Assembly (NCBI GenBank): GCA_002396885.1
Contig: DGXY01000112.1
Location: 1 to 26,910, forward strand
Direction of reading: 5' to 3'
Origin: Akkermansiaceae bacterium UBA5020
GTDB lineage: Bacteria; Verrucomicrobiota; Verrucomicrobiia; Verrucomicrobiales; DEV007
Length of the DNA stretch: 26,910 nt
Both the position numbers and the translations under genes were made by a program. Within the stretch, counting starts at the first letter, position 1. Each line of letters opens with the position of its first letter. Positions 17,645-26,100 of the stretch are shown here, piece after piece. The notes below the pieces were generated by a model, which had not been told where the DNA came from, made no database searches, and saw only the letters and a list, made by a program, of their open reading frames with translations.

Positions 17645-17689
17645 AAAGGCTACCTTTTCCCCCGGAAAAGCGGTAGTTCAAGCCTTTTT
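17645..17689. promoter_or_regulatory. Three-tier hairpin between xseB and the divergent esterase
   Basis: Nested perfect stems: AAAGGC (17645-17650) with GCCTTT (17682-17687); TACC (17651-17654) with GGTA (17672-17675); TTTTCC (17655-17660) with GGAAAA (17664-17669), loop CCC. All unpaired bases are on one side (GC at 17670-17671, GTTCAA at 17676-17681). On the plus strand it ends in five T, like a terminator, yet it sits between two divergent gene starts, 32 bases before the xseB ATG. It may be a leader structure of the xseB-dxs transcript. Confidence 0.45.
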
Positions 17690-17787
17690 GGTGGGGGAGG
17701 GGACGTCTGAAAAGGTCAGCCCCGGGGAGAAGGGCTCTAGGGATTGCCAAAGCGGCTCCGATCCGGCATGATCTCGTAAACTTTCCC

Positions 17788-18738
17788 ATGAAACCCTTCG
17801 TTTTCCTCTTCCCGCTCCTCGCCACCGTCGCCTTGGCGGAAACGCCCAAGCCGGCCCCGCAGCTCCCCGCGGGCATCCGGATGGAGCGTGATCTCGCCTA
17901 CATTCCCGAAGGCGACCCCGCCCAGCGGCTCGATCTTTACCTGCCGGAGGCGACGTCGGAGAAACCCCTGCCGCTCATCGTGCACATCCACGGCGGCGGT
18001 TGGATGGGGGGCAACAAGTTTCCCTGTCCCGTGGCGGGCATGGTCCTGAAAGGCTACGCCGTCGCGAGTGTCGAGTATCGCTTCAGCCAGAAGGCGAAGT
18101 TCCCCGCCCAGATCCAGGATTGCCAGGCCGCGATCCGCTGGCTGCGGGCGAATGCGGCGAAGTATCACTTCGATCCCGAAAAAGTCGGCGTCGTCGGAGG
18201 CTCGGCCGGTGGTCATCTCTCCGCTCTCGTCGGCACGGTCGGCGGCACGGGCACCTTTCCTCCGATCGGCGGAAATGAGGATCAATCCGACCGCGTCCAG
18301 GCCGTCTGCGACATCTACGGCCCGGCCGATTTCACGACGGTGGTGAAACAAGCCGCCGAGGATGCGAACGTGAAGAACATCTTCCAATTCAATTCGCCGA
18401 AGGATCCCTATTCGCAGCTCATCGGCGTGCCGCTCGAGACCACGGAAAAGAGCCGGACCGTCAGTCCCGTCACCTACGTCAGCGACGACGATCCGCCGGT
18501 GCTCATCCTCCACGGCACCCATGATACCCTTGTGCCCTATGCGCAGAGCGTGCAGTTCGCCGAGGCGCTTAAGGCCGAAGGCGTCCCCGTCTGGCTCCAG
18601 ACCCTGCCCGGCGCGGGACACGGCGGGCCGCTCTTCGGGAAGCCGGCGGTGATTGAACTGATGCAGCGCTTTTTCGACAAACATCTGCAGGGGGCCGCGG
18701 TCGAGATCGAGCTCGTGCCGGAGGAGCAGCTCAAGTAG
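17788..18738 (+). CDS. Exported alpha/beta hydrolase, BD-FAE-like esterase
   Basis: A 316-residue secreted esterase. Signal peptide residues 1-18 (ending VALAE). The fold markers are complete: oxyanion motif HGGGW at 68-72, nucleophile GGSAGG at 137-142 (Ser139), acid Asp246 in HGTHD, and base His278 in GAGHGG. This is the arrangement of the HSL/BD-FAE-like esterases, several of which remove acetyl or feruloyl groups from plant polysaccharides; the substrate here is not known. ATG 17788 gives the signal peptide and has no Shine-Dalgarno. The sensor kinase gene starts 30 bases after its stop, so it probably heads a three-gene transcript with the kinase and regulator. Confidence 0.92.
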   Translation: MKPFVFLFPLLATVALAETPKPAPQLPAGIRMERDLAYIPEGDPAQRLDLYLPEATSEKPLPLIVHIHGGGWMGGNKFPCPVAGMVLKGYAVASVEYRFSQKAKFPAQIQDCQAAIRWLRANAAKYHFDPEKVGVVGGSAGGHLSALVGTVGGTGTFPPIGGNEDQSDRVQAVCDIYGPADFTTVVKQAAEDANVKNIFQFNSPKDPYSQLIGVPLETTEKSRTVSPVTYVSDDDPPVLILHGTHDTLVPYAQSVQFAEALKAEGVPVWLQTLPGAGHGGPLFGKPAVIELMQRFFDKHLQGAAVEIELVPEEQLK

Positions 18739-18768
18739 AAGCAGCGTCCCGCCGCTTGCCCGGATCTG

Positions 18769-20808
18769 ATGTTTCGTCCGTCCTCATTGCCCCTCCTCGC
18801 CGCCGGCCTCCTCCTCACCGGCGCCCCGGCCGTGGCCCAGCTTCACACCGCCCTCGAGGTGCGTTCGCTGCCGCCCGAGCAGGCCGAGACCGGGCTGACC
18901 GTCGATCTGCGGGGCATCGTCGTTTTTTCCGACCCTCCCTCGACCATTTTTCTCCAGGATGAAACGGCTGGCACCTTCTTCCGTCTCGACGGTCGTGTTC
19001 CGCCCGCGCCGGGTTCCGAAGTCCGCGTTGTCGGCGCGACGATGCCGGGTCTTTACCTGCCCGGGATCCACGAGGCCACCTTCGAGACCCTCGGTCAGCC
19101 CGGCCTACCTGCGGCGATTCCCGCGACCCTCGATGATCTGCTCTCGGGCCGCTACCACTACCAGCGCGTTAGCGTGGAGGGCATTGTCAGGACGATCGCC
19201 TCGAATGAGGAAAACACCGCCCTCGTCCGCCTCGATCTCGGTTCGCGGGTCATCGCGGTGCAGGTCGAAACCGTCGCCGAGGGAGGAAGGGATCTCGTCG
19301 ATGCCCGCGTCCGCGTCACTGGGCTCGCTGCCGGGGAGGTGAATCACCGCCGCCAGCTCGTCGAGCCCTACCTGCGCTGCCGCGATTGGAGTGATCTCGC
19401 CGTCGTCACTCCCGCGCGGCCGGTTGAAGAGATCGACGACGTTTCTCCCGGCGAGATCCTCACCTTCGCCGTCGGTGGATCGATGCGCCATCGCGTCCGC
19501 CTTGGCGGCACCGTACTCGCGGCCTTCGGGGAGGGGGAGATCTTCCTCCGCAGCGAAGCATCGGGCATCGCCGTGCGACTCGTCGAGACCGAACGCCGTC
19601 CTGAGATCGGGGATGGCGTCGTCGTCGTGGGTTTTCCCGAGATGGATCGCTTCAGCGCGCGCCTCGCCGATGCCTCGATCGTCTCGCGCCGCGCCGAGGG
19701 CGATGATCCTGCGCCGCTGGCAGTCGAACTCGACGACCTCCTCGAGGGGCTCCACGACAACGACCTTGTCTCCATCGAAGCCGACCTCGTCGAGCTCTAC
19801 CGCAGCGAACGTGGCGCCGTCCTGCTTTTGCGCGAGGGAGCCGAAAGCCTGCGGGTCGAGGCCCCCTCCGTGCCGGATGATCTCGCCGCCGGAGCCCGCA
19901 TCCGCGCGACCGGCATCGCCGTGGTCGAATCCGCGAGACGCTCCGGCGAATACCGTGCCGAGCCCGATCGTGTCGTCCTGCGCCAGCGTGGTCCCGCCGA
20001 TCTCGCCGTGCTTCGTGCGCCGACCTGGTGGACGACCCGCCGCCTCGCCACCGGTCTCGTCGTCTTTCTCGTCGCGACCGTTCTCGCCGGCTTGTGGATC
20101 GTCTCCCTGCGGCGTCAGGTCGTCCGACAGACCGCCGCACTCCGTCATCGTATCGAGCACGAAGCCGTCCTCGAAGAGCGCCAGCGCCTCGCTCGCGAAT
20201 TCCACGACACCCTTGAGCAACAGCTCGCCGGGCTAACCCTGCGGCTCGACGCCGCGGTGGCCAAAGGCGGGGATGAAAAGCTGCGCGGCTTTCTCGAAGG
20301 ATCGCGCAGCCTCGTCTCGCGCATCCAGAGCGAGACGCGCAACCTCGTCTCGGACCTGCGGCAGGATCCCGGCGAGGCCGCCGATCTCGTCGGGGCGCTC
20401 GGCGAGCTGCTCGATCAGGGAAATGCCGGCACCGGGCCCGCGCTCTCGATGATCTCCCCGGCCGGCGGCCTCCCCGTGCTGCCCTCCCGCACCGTGCACC
20501 ACCTCCGCATGATCGCGCAGGAGTCCGTCACCAACGCGATCAAACACGCCGATGCCGCCACCATTGTCCTTTCCCTCGCGATGGACGATGGTGGCCTGCG
20601 CATGACGATCCAAGACGATGGACGCGGCTTCGACGCCGGGGCGGAGACTTCGGGACAACGGAGGCACTCCGGCCATTTCGGTTGCATGGGCATGCGCGAA
20701 CGCTGCCGCAAGATCGGCGCGGAGATTGCATGGCGCAGCGTGCCCGGCGAAGGCACCACAGTGACCGTCACTCTGCCAAAACAGCCAACGCAGGAGGTCG
20801 TTCGATGA
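18769..20808 (+). CDS. NarL-type sensor histidine kinase with a large exported beta-rich sensor
   Basis: A 679-residue kinase. After a signal peptide (1-23, ending AVAQ) comes an unusually long exported region (about 24-420) of repeated OB-fold-like units: strand patterns such as VDLRGIVVF, IFLQDET, VRVVGAT recur near residues 43, 140, 240 and 340. One TM (about 425-446) follows, then a coiled linker and the HisKA_3 domain with phosphoacceptor His479 in EFHDTLEQQLAGL. The ATPase domain reads ESVTNAIKHA, DDGRGFD and GCMGMRERC, ending with GEGTTVTVTLP. OB-like extracellular domains on kinases of this class are known from PVC genomes, and ligand identity is not established. The stop overlaps the regulator ATG by ATGA. 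It starts 30 bases after the esterase, without a Shine-Dalgarno. Confidence 0.92.
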   Translation: MFRPSSLPLLAAGLLLTGAPAVAQLHTALEVRSLPPEQAETGLTVDLRGIVVFSDPPSTIFLQDETAGTFFRLDGRVPPAPGSEVRVVGATMPGLYLPGIHEATFETLGQPGLPAAIPATLDDLLSGRYHYQRVSVEGIVRTIASNEENTALVRLDLGSRVIAVQVETVAEGGRDLVDARVRVTGLAAGEVNHRRQLVEPYLRCRDWSDLAVVTPARPVEEIDDVSPGEILTFAVGGSMRHRVRLGGTVLAAFGEGEIFLRSEASGIAVRLVETERRPEIGDGVVVVGFPEMDRFSARLADASIVSRRAEGDDPAPLAVELDDLLEGLHDNDLVSIEADLVELYRSERGAVLLLREGAESLRVEAPSVPDDLAAGARIRATGIAVVESARRSGEYRAEPDRVVLRQRGPADLAVLRAPTWWTTRRLATGLVVFLVATVLAGLWIVSLRRQVVRQTAALRHRIEHEAVLEERQRLAREFHDTLEQQLAGLTLRLDAAVAKGGDEKLRGFLEGSRSLVSRIQSETRNLVSDLRQDPGEAADLVGALGELLDQGNAGTGPALSMISPAGGLPVLPSRTVHHLRMIAQESVTNAIKHADAATIVLSLAMDDGGLRMTIQDDGRGFDAGAETSGQRRHSGHFGCMGMRERCRKIGAEIAWRSVPGEGTTVTVTLPKQPTQEVVR

Positions 20809-21422
20809 ACGTGATGATCGTCGACGACCACTTCGTCGTCCGTAGCGGCCTCGTCGCCTCGCTCGAACTTGAGGACGACATCACCGTCGTCGCCGAGGCG
20901 GAGCGCGGCGAGGAGGCTCCCGCTCTCCTCGTCTCGGCCAAACCCGAGGTGATCCTCATGGACCTGCAACTGCCCGGTTGGAACGGCATCGAGACGACAG
21001 AACGGCTCCTCGAGCTCGATCCTGCGGCGCGGGTTCTCGTCTTTTCCACCTTCGCCCGCGACGACGAGATTCAGTCCTCCCTCGACGCCGGGGCCCTCGG
21101 CTTTCTCCAAAAGACCGCGAGCCGCGACGACCTCATCGCCGCCCTGCGCCGCGTCGCCGCTGGCGAACGTTCCCTCGCGCCCGAGATCGCGACCCGCCTC
21201 GCCGGATTGAAACTCGGTCCCGCCATCACCCTGCGAGAGCGCGAGATCCTTTCCCTCATCGCCAAAGGCCGCGCCAACAAGGAGATCGCCGCCGCCCTCG
21301 GCATCGCTGAGGACACCGTGAAGCGCCACATCAGCAACGTCCTCCAGAAGCTCGACGTCAGCGACCGCGCCCAAGCCACCGCCGAGGCGATCCGGCGGGG
21401 GATCATCCGGGTGGAATCATGA
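20805..21422 (+). CDS. NarL/FixJ-family response regulator
   Basis: A 205-residue DNA-binding regulator. The receiver domain (1 to about 118) has Asp7-Asp8, phosphoacceptor Asp53 in LMDLQLPG, Ser/Thr81-82 and Lys103 in LQKTAS. The C-terminal LuxR-type helix-turn-helix (about 143-200) shows LREREILSLIAKGRANKEIAAALGI, split here by the usual turn, and VKRHISNVLQKLDV. It overlaps the kinase stop by ATGA and has one of the few strong Shine-Dalgarno sequences in the window (AGGAGGT at 20792-20798), so the pair is coupled and the regulator can also be translated independently. Probable targets are the esterase operon itself and nearby polymer-degradation genes; that is inference from context. Confidence 0.95.
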   Translation: MNVMIVDDHFVVRSGLVASLELEDDITVVAEAERGEEAPALLVSAKPEVILMDLQLPGWNGIETTERLLELDPAARVLVFSTFARDDEIQSSLDAGALGFLQKTASRDDLIAALRRVAAGERSLAPEIATRLAGLKLGPAITLREREILSLIAKGRANKEIAAALGIAEDTVKRHISNVLQKLDVSDRAQATAEAIRRGIIRVES

Positions 21423-21499
21423 AGGCGATCCTCCTCCTTGCGCTCCTGGGTGGTTTTGTCAGGCTCGCCGAGGTCTTCATCGCCGCGCCTTCTCGTTGA
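21419..21499 (+). CDS. Possible 26-codon hydrophobic ORF overlapping the regulator stop
   Basis: ATG at 21419 overlaps the regulator's TGA in an ATGA arrangement and opens 26 codons: MKAILLLALLGG, then FVRLAEVF and IAAPSR. The start looks like a signal peptide or short membrane helix. It may be a truncated gene start left by a deletion, a small membrane peptide, or chance. There is no independent ribosome-binding site beyond coupling. It is too short for codon statistics to decide. Confidence 0.25.
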   Translation: MKAILLLALLGGFVRLAEVFIAAPSR

Positions 21500-21513
21500 G
21501 GTCTCCCGCGTCG

Positions 21514-21608
21514 CGGAACGTGCCAACGTTCCGACCATGTATCGAAAGAACACCACGTCACCGAAGGATTCGCGTTGAATTCCCGGTCGTAAACGTGCCA
21601 ACGTTCCG
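21514..21608. repeat. Two copies of a 17-base repeat, one forming a perfect hairpin
   Basis: AACGTGCCAACGTTCCG occurs at 21517-21533 and again at 21592-21608, 75 bases apart, in the gap between the regulator operon and the toxin gene. The first copy extends to a perfect inverted repeat, CGGAACGT (21514-21521), loop GCCA, ACGTTCCG (21526-21533); the second keeps a five-base stem. The gap (21500-21717) holds no convincing gene. The hairpin lacks a T run, so a classical terminator is unlikely; a dispersed intergenic repeat is the better reading. Confidence 0.55.
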
Positions 21609-21717
21609 GCGAAGGTCCGTCCGCGCCCAATCCCGTCCCTCCACCTTTCAAAAAGACAACAAGGCCAGTTCACCCAAAGCGGTTCCTTTCGTCCTGCTTC
21701 GGCCCTCGGGGATAAAA

Positions 21718-22227
21718 TCAACCGGAGGTGCCTTCGTCCTTCAAGCCGGACAAGCGCGCCCGGGCGAGGGCGATAACCGCCTCGCTGGCTCGGAAATTGG
21801 TCGTGGACGTGAGTTGGGCAAGGACCACTTCGAAATCGACCAAGCCGAGCCGGGAAGCTTCGACCAGAACTCCAAGAGTTCCGGTCACGGCAAGACCAAG
21901 ATGCGCCGCTGCGTCGCGGCCACGTCGTTCATCCATCAACAACAGATCGGCTCCCAACCCATTGGCCAGGGCGAGAGCTGCGGTTTCTCCTGCATCCAGT
22001 CGGAACGGGATTTTGGGAAGCTTGGCCTCCTGCGGAGCCGCCGCGATGCGCAGCCAGGTTGGTGCCGATGCCGTCCACTCCCGGAGGAATGGTGGAGCAC
22101 CGGGGTGAAGGCATTCTTCAATCACTTCGACCGGGCAAATGACTTCTCCGAAGATCACGGGCAGCCAGTCGAGCCCGCCGACCACCGCGAGATATCTCAG
22201 CGGAGTCGTATCGCTGACCACGATCAT
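21718..22227 (-). CDS. DUF3368-type PIN-domain toxin
   Basis: A 169-residue protein of the PIN-like nuclease fold that in DUF3368 members is paired with UPF0175 antitoxins and thought to cleave RNA. Visible family markers: the opening VVSDTTPL with Asp6, CPVEVIEEC with Glu37/Glu38, LDAGETAALALA with Glu81, LLMDERRGR with Asp99, and GTLGVLVEASRLGL, the hallmark C-terminal phrase. The likely acidic quartet is therefore complete. The ATG (22227) overlaps the antitoxin stop by ATGA and has GGGAGG directly upstream, at short spacing. The order antitoxin then toxin is usual. No truncation is seen; the C-terminal tail is Gly/Ser-rich and may be variable. Confidence 0.88.
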   Translation of the reverse strand: MIVVSDTTPLRYLAVVGGLDWLPVIFGEVICPVEVIEECLHPGAPPFLREWTASAPTWLRIAAAPQEAKLPKIPFRLDAGETAALALANGLGADLLLMDERRGRDAAAHLGLAVTGTLGVLVEASRLGLVDFEVVLAQLTSTTNFRASEAVIALARARLSGLKDEGTSG

Positions 22228-22490
22228 GCCTCCCGCAATCGAGCGAGCGTGGCCAGATCGGAGGCGAGGTCCTCGACCGTGGTTCCGGGCCAGACCCCGT
22301 GGGCGGAGAGGAATTCCTCGGTCTCCCAGCGCGAGGTGTGACCGAGCATCTCGCCCGCCTCCGCGGCGGAGAGTTTGCCGCTGCGATATCCCTCCACAGC
22401 GAGGCTCTCAAGGGTGGCTTGTGGCAGGTTGTCCCACGCCTCGTTTAGGGTGGCGGCGAGGTGGTCGGGAATCTCGACGACGACAGTCAT
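22224..22490 (-). CDS. UPF0175-family antitoxin
   Basis: An 88-residue protein. UPF0175 members carry a small helix-turn-helix-like core and act as antitoxins and probable autorepressors of DUF3368 operons. Here the core lies at about 28-66: a hydrophobic helix LESLAVEGYRSGKLS, then AAEAGEMLGHTSRWETEEFLSAHGV, which follows the family pattern of a short helix, a GxLS turn and a Trp/Glu recognition helix. The start chosen is ATG 22490 (MTVVVEIPDHL); the frame is open upstream to 22568, but that extra part would overlap the DUF3024 gene end and is not conserved in style. The toxin start overlaps its stop. Confidence 0.85.
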   Translation of the reverse strand: MTVVVEIPDHLAATLNEAWDNLPQATLESLAVEGYRSGKLSAAEAGEMLGHTSRWETEEFLSAHGVWPGTTVEDLASDLATLARLREA

Positions 22491-22546
22491 TGCGGAGGAT
22501 AGCGCCTCCACGTCCTCACTGCAACCCGGCGGCTCCACGCCATCCC

Positions 22547-22897
22547 TCACCCGAAGAAACAACAACACGCATCCTCATCGATGATGCGGAGCGCTTCGGC
22601 GAGGGTGGCAGCTTCGGGATGGGGATCGTAGCGGTGCCAATTCAGATCGGCCCGCTTCCAGTAGATTTTCCAGATTTTCCGCGCTCTCACCCACTGTATC
22701 CTGGCGATGTCTTCCTCGATGATTTCTCCGGGACGAAAGAACGAGGGGCGGGCGAAGAAGAGCTCGATAGGTAACCCATCGAGGCGCTGGCCTTCGCGGA
22801 TCTTTTCACGGAGATGCAGAGGCGGCCGCCGACGCGACCAGAAACGTTTCTCGATCAAATCGGCGTGTTCGGCAATCTCGAATTCGGTGAAGGGCAT
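22547..22897 (-). CDS. DUF3024-family protein
   Basis: A 116-residue cytoplasmic protein with no known function. The family pattern is recognisable: a basic RRRPP segment (about 23-27), LDGLPIELFFARPSF, IARIQWVRARKIWKIYW, the RADLNWHRY core and a final DEDACCCFFG, matching the CFFG ending typical of DUF3024. I chose ATG 22897; an in-frame TTG at 22930 would add 11 residues not typical of the family. The gene ends 56 bases upstream of the antitoxin on the same strand, so it may share a transcript with the toxin-antitoxin pair. DUF3024 proteins often occur in accessory gene clusters, so its place beside a toxin-antitoxin pair is not surprising. Confidence 0.82.
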   Translation of the reverse strand: MPFTEFEIAEHADLIEKRFWSRRRPPLHLREKIREGQRLDGLPIELFFARPSFFRPGEIIEEDIARIQWVRARKIWKIYWKRADLNWHRYDPHPEAATLAEALRIIDEDACCCFFG

Positions 22898-23140
22898 GGG
22901 GTAGGGGGGCGACCGGATGATTTCAAACAATCGTGCTCATCTGGCGCGAATGGAAAGATCGTGATAACGCGGTAGGATCACTATTGCCGACAGAATTCCT
23001 CGCGTCCTCTCGGATTTTTGCGCCCTCCGACAGGGAGGCGGACGGTGATTCCGCCATCCCACCTCACGCAATCAAGCCCCCCCGAAAGTGGTAGGTGTGG
23101 GAGGGTGATTTCCGGTAGGATTCCAGCGTAGACTATCATC
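22898..23140. other. Divergent intergenic region before the PSD1-family gene
   Basis: No gene is seen in these 243 bases. It should hold the promoters of the divergent DUF3024 and PSD1-family genes. It contains a seven-C run at 23077-23083, a small hairpin (CCTCC, loop GACAG, GGAGG near 23025-23039) and an approximate repeat of GGTGATT followed by CCG at about 23044 and 23104. None is strong enough to call a promoter or operator. Confidence 0.3.
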
Positions 23141-26100
23141 GTGAAAACCGAGTCCCCCATTTTGAACCGGTCGTTGGCCCTCGTGGCTTTGCTTTTTGGC
23201 CTTGGTTTCACCGCGCGCGCGGAGGCCGAGGTCGTCCTGCAATGGAAATTCGACGGGGCGAAGGAAGCCGGAGAATGGCAGGGCAAGGTCGGCAAGGCGC
23301 AGGCCGCGGGCGAGAAGCTTTCGGAAGGGCCGCGGGCGCCGCGCTACCCCGCCTTCGATGGCAAAAACCGGGCCGGTGCTTTCGAGGACAAGGAATCCTT
23401 CCTCGTGTTGAAGGATCAGGAACGCGGCGGCGCGACGAATCTGAAATTCGGTCTCGGCGAGACGATCGCGATCGAGGTCTGGGTGAAGATGAAGGAACTC
23501 GCGAAAGGTGAGATGGCGTATTTGTTAGGGAAGGGCCGCCATGGCAAGCTGGGCGCCGATCTCGGTGAGAACAACCAGAATTACGCGGTCCGTCTCAATG
23601 GCGCGGGCAGCGGCGCCGAGGTGGGTTTTCTCTTCACGAGCGTCGATCCGGCGAACGGCGGTAAGCGCGAGTGGCACCGCTGGTGGAGCACGGCGCAGAT
23701 TCCGGCGACGGGATGGCATCATGTTGCGGTGGTCTACACCTTCGGCAAGAAGGACAGCCTCCGCGTCCTCATCGACGGCAAGGCGACCGCCGGCGTCTGG
23801 GATATGGGTGGGGCGACGGATCTGGGTCCGGTGACCGATGCGGACGATCTCGTCGTCGGGACAGGGAACAAACGCACCACGGGCGAGTCGTTCCGCGGTT
23901 GGCTGGACGATCTCACGATTCATCGCGGCGCGCCCGAGGCGAAGGAGCTCGAGTCGCGGTATTCCTACACGCCACCGCCGCCTCCGGTAACACGCGAGAT
24001 GGTGCCGGCCGGCAAGGTGCTGGTGCAGATCAGCGAAAAGGGCGTGCCGGAGGCCAATGCGTGGCCGGACGAGGCCGAGGTGACGGAGACCTATCAGGAG
24101 GACGTGTTTGGCTTTTTCGAATGGCCGCAGAAATACATCTCCACCGGGGTGCGGGCGGACCGCGCGATGCCCTCGCATTTCCGCGCCTCGGCGCTGGTGA
24201 AGCTGCCGGCCGGAAAACACCGGCTCCTCCTCCGTAGCCGCGGCGCCTCGAAGCTGCACATCGACGGCAAGGTGGTGTTGGAGAATCCCTTCCCGAAGTC
24301 GGACACGGGTGGCCACGGTTACCTCAAGGAGCAGGATGCATACCTCGACCTCGGTCCTGACTTCCGTTTTGTCCCACCCGGCAACCGCGAGGCCTGGATC
24401 GAGTTTGAGTCGAAGGGCGGCGAGCACCTCGTGATCCTCGAGACGATGATCGGAGGCGTTGCGGGCAAGAGCAAACGTCGTCCCGAATTCGGCGAGACGG
24501 TCGCGGCGATCTCGCTCGAGGGCGGCGAGAGCTGGTCGCTGATGTCTCCCGGCGAGCGTCAGGTCGCCTACGATGACGCGGGCTGGGCCGCCTATGAATC
24601 CGAGCGCCGCGCGTGGTATGCGAAGGTCGACGCGGAATCCCGCGCCGCGAAACGCGCCGAGACCGCGCCCTACTGGGCGAAGCGCCGCGAAGCGGCGAAG
24701 AGCTGGCTCGCGAAGGTCGAGCCGGTGGAGGTGCCCGCCCTGCCTGAGGGATTCGCGGCGCACAATCCGATCGATCATTTCATCGCCGATCGCATCGTGA
24801 AGGTGAAGGGTGAACTCGACGCCGCCCACGCTGCGAAAGTCGATTACTTCAAGGGGGTGAAGCCGCTCCTCGAGGCGAAGTGTTACAGCTGCCACCAGGG
24901 CGGCAAGGCGAAGGGCGGTCTCCGTCTCGACCTCCACGAAGCGGCCCTGAAGGGTGGTAAGTCGGATGGCGCGGCGGTGACGCCGGGTGACGTCGAGGGC
25001 AGTTCTCTGATCTATCGCATCGGACCCGATGCGGGCGACGACATCATGCCGCCGAAGGGCGACGGATTCTCGGAGAGGGAAATCGCGGTGCTGACGAAGT
25101 GGATCGAGGAAGGCGCGCCCTGGCCGCAATTCGACGTCGACCGTTTTGAGCTGACGCCTCCGGCCGACGATCTCTCCTTCCTTCGCCGCGCCTACCTCGA
25201 CACCGTCGGTGTGCCGCCGACCGAGGCGGAGATCGCGCGTTACCTCGCCGATCCTCAGGAGAAACGCCGTATCCTCGTGATCGACCGTCTCCTCGCCGAC
25301 GCGCGTTGGGCCGATCACTGGATGGGCTACTGGCAGGATGTGCTCGCGGAGAATCCGAACATCATCAATCCGACGCTGAACAACACGGGTCCCTTCCGCT
25401 GGTGGTTGCATGAATCGCTCCTCGACAACAAACCGGCCGACCTCTTCGTGACCGAGCTCCTCCGCATGGAGGGGAGCGAGCGCTTCGGTGGTCCCGCCGG
25501 ATTCGCGACCGCTTCGCAGAACGATGTGCCGATGGCGGCGAAGGGGATGATCGTGAGCGCGGCCTTCCTCGGGGTCGAGATGAAGTGCGCCCGCTGCCAC
25601 GATGCGCCCGCCCACACCGCGAAGCAGGAGGATCTCTTCCAGCTCGCGGCGATGATGAAGGAGTCTTCGATCAAGCTGCCTGAGACGAGCAGCGTGCCGA
25701 TGGATCGCATCCATCAGACCGGCCGGGCCCCGCTCATCGAGGTGACCTTGAAACCCGGCTCCGAAGTGAAGCCGGCCTGGCCTTTCCCCGAATTCGCGAA
25801 GGAGGAGACCGCCGCGCTCCTCGCCGAAGATCCCGAGGACCCGCGCGACCGCCTCGCCGCCCTCGTCACCGCCCCGGAGAACCAGCGTTTTGCGCAGGTG
25901 ATGGTCAATCGCGTGTGGGAGCGGCTCATGGGGCGCGGCCTGGTTCCGACGATCGCCGATTGGGAGAAGACCGAACCCTCGCATCCCGAGTTGCTCGCCT
26001 GGCTCGGGCACGAACTCTTGCGGAACGATTACAACCTGAAGGCGATCGCCCGGCTCATCCTCAACTCGCACGCCTACCAGCGCGCCGTTGATCCGCTGCT

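Noticed and set aside
21403..21651. An 82-codon minus-strand open frame with two ERWHV phrases
   Set aside because: The phrases are translations of the 17-base repeats, and the frame overlaps the regulator end; a repeat artefact.
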